Part shown: positions 63,367 to 64,000 of the stretch, piece by piece
Position numbering within the stretch: the first letter of the stretch is position 1
Layout of the letters: every line of letters begins with the position of its first letter
Source: Acinetobacter sp. NIPH 298
GTDB lineage: Bacteria > Pseudomonadota > Gammaproteobacteria > Pseudomonadales > Moraxellaceae
Assembly: GCF_000369505.1 (NCBI RefSeq)
Contig: NZ_KB850055.1
Location: forward strand, 1,240,001 to 1,304,000
Reading direction: 5' to 3'
DNA length: 64,000 nt
Made by a program: the position numbers and the translations under genes
Notes under the pieces: model-generated
Told to the model about the DNA's origin: nothing
The model's database searches: none
Seen by the model: the letters and a program-made list of their open reading frames with translations, nothing else

Positions 63367-64000
63367 TTATAAACGCATGAAGTCGTTAAATAAAGCCAAA
63401 AGCATCATGCTACCGAGCAGTACCATACCAACTTTTAGACCCAATATCTGTATTTGTTCGGAAACAGGTTTACCACGAATGAGTTCGATAAAGTAATAAA
63501 CCAAATGTCCACCATCAAGCATCGGAATCGGCAATAAATTCAAAATCCCCAAACTCACACTCATCAGTGCCATAAAGGAAATAAATGTCTGCCATCCCAT
63601 TTCAGCACTTTGACCTGCAACTTTAGCAATCGTGATTGGTCCTGACAAATTATCTAGCCCAATTAATCCACGTACCATTTTGACGATCGAGTTAAAAATC
63701 ATACTTGAAAGCTGTACGGTTTTATCAACCGCGACACCAAAAGCCTGTAAAGGTGAATACTGAATGGTTTGCTTATAGTCATTCGGAATCGTGACTTGAC
63801 CTGCATCACTCTTCACTCCCAGTACACCAGTCACATTGCCCATATTGTCACGTTGACCACGGGGTATCATCTGTAAATGTACCAGCTCACCTTGTCGCAT
63901 TACATCAATATTTAATAGCTTTTCAGGTGATTTTTGAACCACACTCACCACATCAAACCAGTCTTTCATGGCAACATCATTAATTGCCACAATTTGATCG
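63367..64000 (-). CDS. rseP: RIP metalloprotease RseP (partial, N-terminus outside window)
   Basis: The C-terminal part, 211 codons including the stop, continuing past the right edge; an internal Met at 63990 is not the start. DQIVAINDVAMKDW is a PDZ segment; helices around LNLLPIPMLDGGHLVYYFIELI contain the second zinc-ligand motif (LDG) of site-2 proteases; SGPITIAKVAGQSAEMGWQTFISFMALMSVSLGILN is typical. The HExxH motif must lie outside. RseP releases the sigma-E type envelope stress response by intramembrane proteolysis. The order rseP-bamA-skp-lpxD-fabZ-lpxA is conserved. Confidence 0.95.
   Translation of the reverse strand, partial: DQIVAINDVAMKDWFDVVSVVQKSPEKLLNIDVMRQGELVHLQMIPRGQRDNMGNVTGVLGVKSDAGQVTIPNDYKQTIQYSPLQAFGVAVDKTVQLSSMIFNSIVKMVRGLIGLDNLSGPITIAKVAGQSAEMGWQTFISFMALMSVSLGILNLLPIPMLDGGHLVYYFIELIRGKPVSEQIQILGLKVGMVLLGSMMLLALFNDFMRL

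Noticed and set aside
63367..63990. Complete 207-residue protease gene
   Set aside because: The Met at 63990 is internal; the frame continues through the PDZ domain past the right edge, so this is a truncated view of rseP.
1..64000. CRISPR arrays, insertion sequences, prophage, restriction or toxin-antitoxin systems
   Set aside because: I looked for regularly spaced repeats, transposase or integrase motifs and paired small genes and found none.

Overview
The window comes from an Acinetobacter chromosome. AT-rich DNA (roughly 39% G+C by eye) carries an alkM/alkR alkane hydroxylase pair, a fused mannitol-1-phosphate phosphatase/dehydrogenase (MtlD), an acinetoferrin-type siderophore locus, and LpxB/LpxA/BamA proteins that read as moraxellacean. 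The species cannot be fixed from sequence alone; the siderophore gene order matches my recollection of the A. haemolyticus acinetoferrin cluster (acbABCD-actBCAD). There is no rRNA, intact tRNA, CRISPR array, IS element or prophage. Most of the window is core genome with several accessory cassettes.

Layout. 1-5178 (minus strand): a MoxR ATPase cut by the window edge, a small membrane protein, a YcgL protein, RNase D, then metZ-ybaB-recR. 5365-8891 (plus): a PhaC-like hydrolase with a serine nucleophile, a 3-hydroxyisobutyrate-dehydrogenase-like enzyme, and a very divergent MoeA-family protein. 8970-15812: small secreted and membrane proteins, a tRNA-derived remnant, a PF10118-type protein, a HIT protein, a porin, and the DUF6231/DUF2797 pair. 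15850-21959: lpxB, a Fur-linked DUF3649/PepSY/DUF3325 cassette, a TauE/SafE exporter and aroG. 22052-26224: a His-rich DUF2946 protein, a TonB-dependent receptor and a PepSY protein, probably one metal-uptake module. 26289-31642 (minus): cobalamin lower-ligand genes cobU-cobT-cobC and cobS, with a lipoprotein phosphatase and a 2H phosphoesterase among them. 31720-33855: mtlD. 34140-47411 (minus): nine siderophore genes. 47729-52980: ybaK, a small unknown gene, an ABC1/UbiB-family kinase and a pair of acyl-CoA dehydrogenases. 53196-57862: an orphan membrane protein, glutathione reductase, alkM and alkR. 57920-64000 (minus): the envelope cluster rseP-bamA-skp-lpxD-fabZ-lpxA.

How genes work together. 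In the siderophore locus two NIS synthetases, an N-hydroxylase and an acyltransferase make a citrate-based dihydroxamate. One MFS protein probably exports it, a TonB receptor and an RhtX-like permease bring the ferric form back, and a second, paralogous receptor has its own Fur-like box. A perfect Fur-type palindrome lies before the first gene. Iron or metal reduction is probably served by two separate PepSY modules.

The most unusual signals are: (i) adjacent acyl-CoA dehydrogenase genes whose catalytic and FAD-binding motifs are complementary, suggesting an obligate heteromer; (ii) a MoeA-fold protein with its signature residues replaced; (iii) a His-rich DUF2946-receptor-PepSY module beside the cobalamin genes; and (iv) a tRNA anticodon-arm remnant.
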